NCBI GenBank assembly: GCA_031549885.1
Contig: JAVBPD010000100.1
Location: 1-32,426 of the forward strand
From: WQUF01 sp031549885
Lineage (GTDB): Bacteria > Bacillota > Clostridia > Clostridiales > Clostridiaceae
Direction: 5' to 3'
DNA: 32,426 nucleotides
Shown here one piece after another: positions 32,189 to 32,426 of this stretch. The notes under the pieces are model-generated. The model searched no databases. It was not told the DNA's origin and was given only the letters and a program-made list of their open reading frames with translations. The translations under genes and the position numbers were made by a program. Positions within the stretch are counted from its first letter, which is position 1; every line of letters begins with the position of its first letter.

Positions 32189-32426
32189 ATGGCAAAAAAG
32201 AAAAAAGTAATAAAGCCAGAACCAAAAATGATAATAAATCAAGGAGATGACCTTCTTCCTGAAAAATATGTGGAAAATGACCCCCGCAGACCTAAATTTG
32301 AACAAATTGAAGTAGAACCTTTTTCAGAAGAATATTTGGAAATTCAAAGAAAAAATCAAGAGAGAATTTTAAGAAGAAGAATTGATAATTTTTCAAATGG
32401 CGTAAACATTACAGAAAATATCCAGA
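32189..32426 (+). CDS. N-terminal part of an unidentified protein (3' truncated by the window)
   Basis: AAGGAG (32178-32183) is followed five bases later by an ATG and an open frame of 79 codons to the window end. The N-terminus is lysine-rich (MAKKKKVIKPEPK), followed by a charged, proline- and glutamate-containing segment and an arginine-rich stretch (RILRRRID). It appears to be cytoplasmic; there is no signal peptide. No family is recognised. Confidence 0.7.
   Translation, partial: MAKKKKVIKPEPKMIINQGDDLLPEKYVENDPRRPKFEQIEVEPFSEEYLEIQRKNQERILRRRIDNFSNGVNITENIQ

Overview
The window looks like chromosomal DNA of a low-GC Firmicute, most likely a Clostridium sensu lato species. The grounds are very AT-rich base use with A/T-ending codons, strong GGAGG-type ribosome binding sites, TTGACA/TATAAT promoters, many short intrinsic terminators, a T-box leader on ileS, and clostridial families (DUF975, HutP-like, CPBP, SH3b/Big_2 surface protein). 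Most genes lie on the minus strand. No insertion sequence, phage module, CRISPR array or ordinary tRNA/rRNA gene was seen.

Layout. 1-870: the end of an unknown gene, an unexplained structured RNA candidate on the minus strand, and a small unknown gene. 1287-8661: an esterase facing a family 3 glycoside hydrolase, then envelope genes on the minus strand: an SH3b/Big_2 protein whose NlpC/P60-like domain seems to have lost its catalytic residues, a membrane-anchored polysaccharide deacetylase and a CPBP membrane protease. 8869-11767: a minus-strand operon of a coiled-coil protein, 8-oxoguanine deaminase and a metallo-beta-lactamase-fold hydrolase. 11894-13931: a GNAT enzyme, a small unknown protein, about 700 bases without genes, a 37-residue membrane peptide and an XRE regulator.

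The most interesting region is 14033-15942. A strong promoter is followed by two related structured RNAs and then a Ro60/Rsr (TROVE + vWA) gene. Both RNAs are closed by the same two-part stem with compensatory base changes. The first carries a circularly permuted tRNA-like module (T-arm, acceptor stem, D-arm) and so resembles the bacterial Y RNA class YrlA. The second has the same stem but two simple hairpins in place of the tRNA-like part. I read this as a Ro ribonucleoprotein locus with two different Y RNAs in the leader of its protein gene.

16000-20094: a probable carbohydrate operon (ChbG/YdjC deacetylase, PHP-domain metallohydrolase, GPH-type sugar transporter) with a GNAT gene upstream. 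20246-22960: a tightly packed operon of isochorismatase-like hydrolase, D-Ala-D-Ala ligase, the fluoride channel FluC and a NIF3-like protein, with its own promoter and a hairpin in the leader. 23091-25110: divergent nitroreductase and radical SAM genes. 25172-28587: a type 2 isoleucyl-tRNA synthetase under an isoleucine T-box with a variant T-box bulge. 28618-32426: a small unknown gene, a HutP-family protein preceded by regularly spaced NAG triplets, a DUF975 membrane protein, a condensation-domain-like acyltransferase, and the start of an unknown plus-strand gene cut by the window end.
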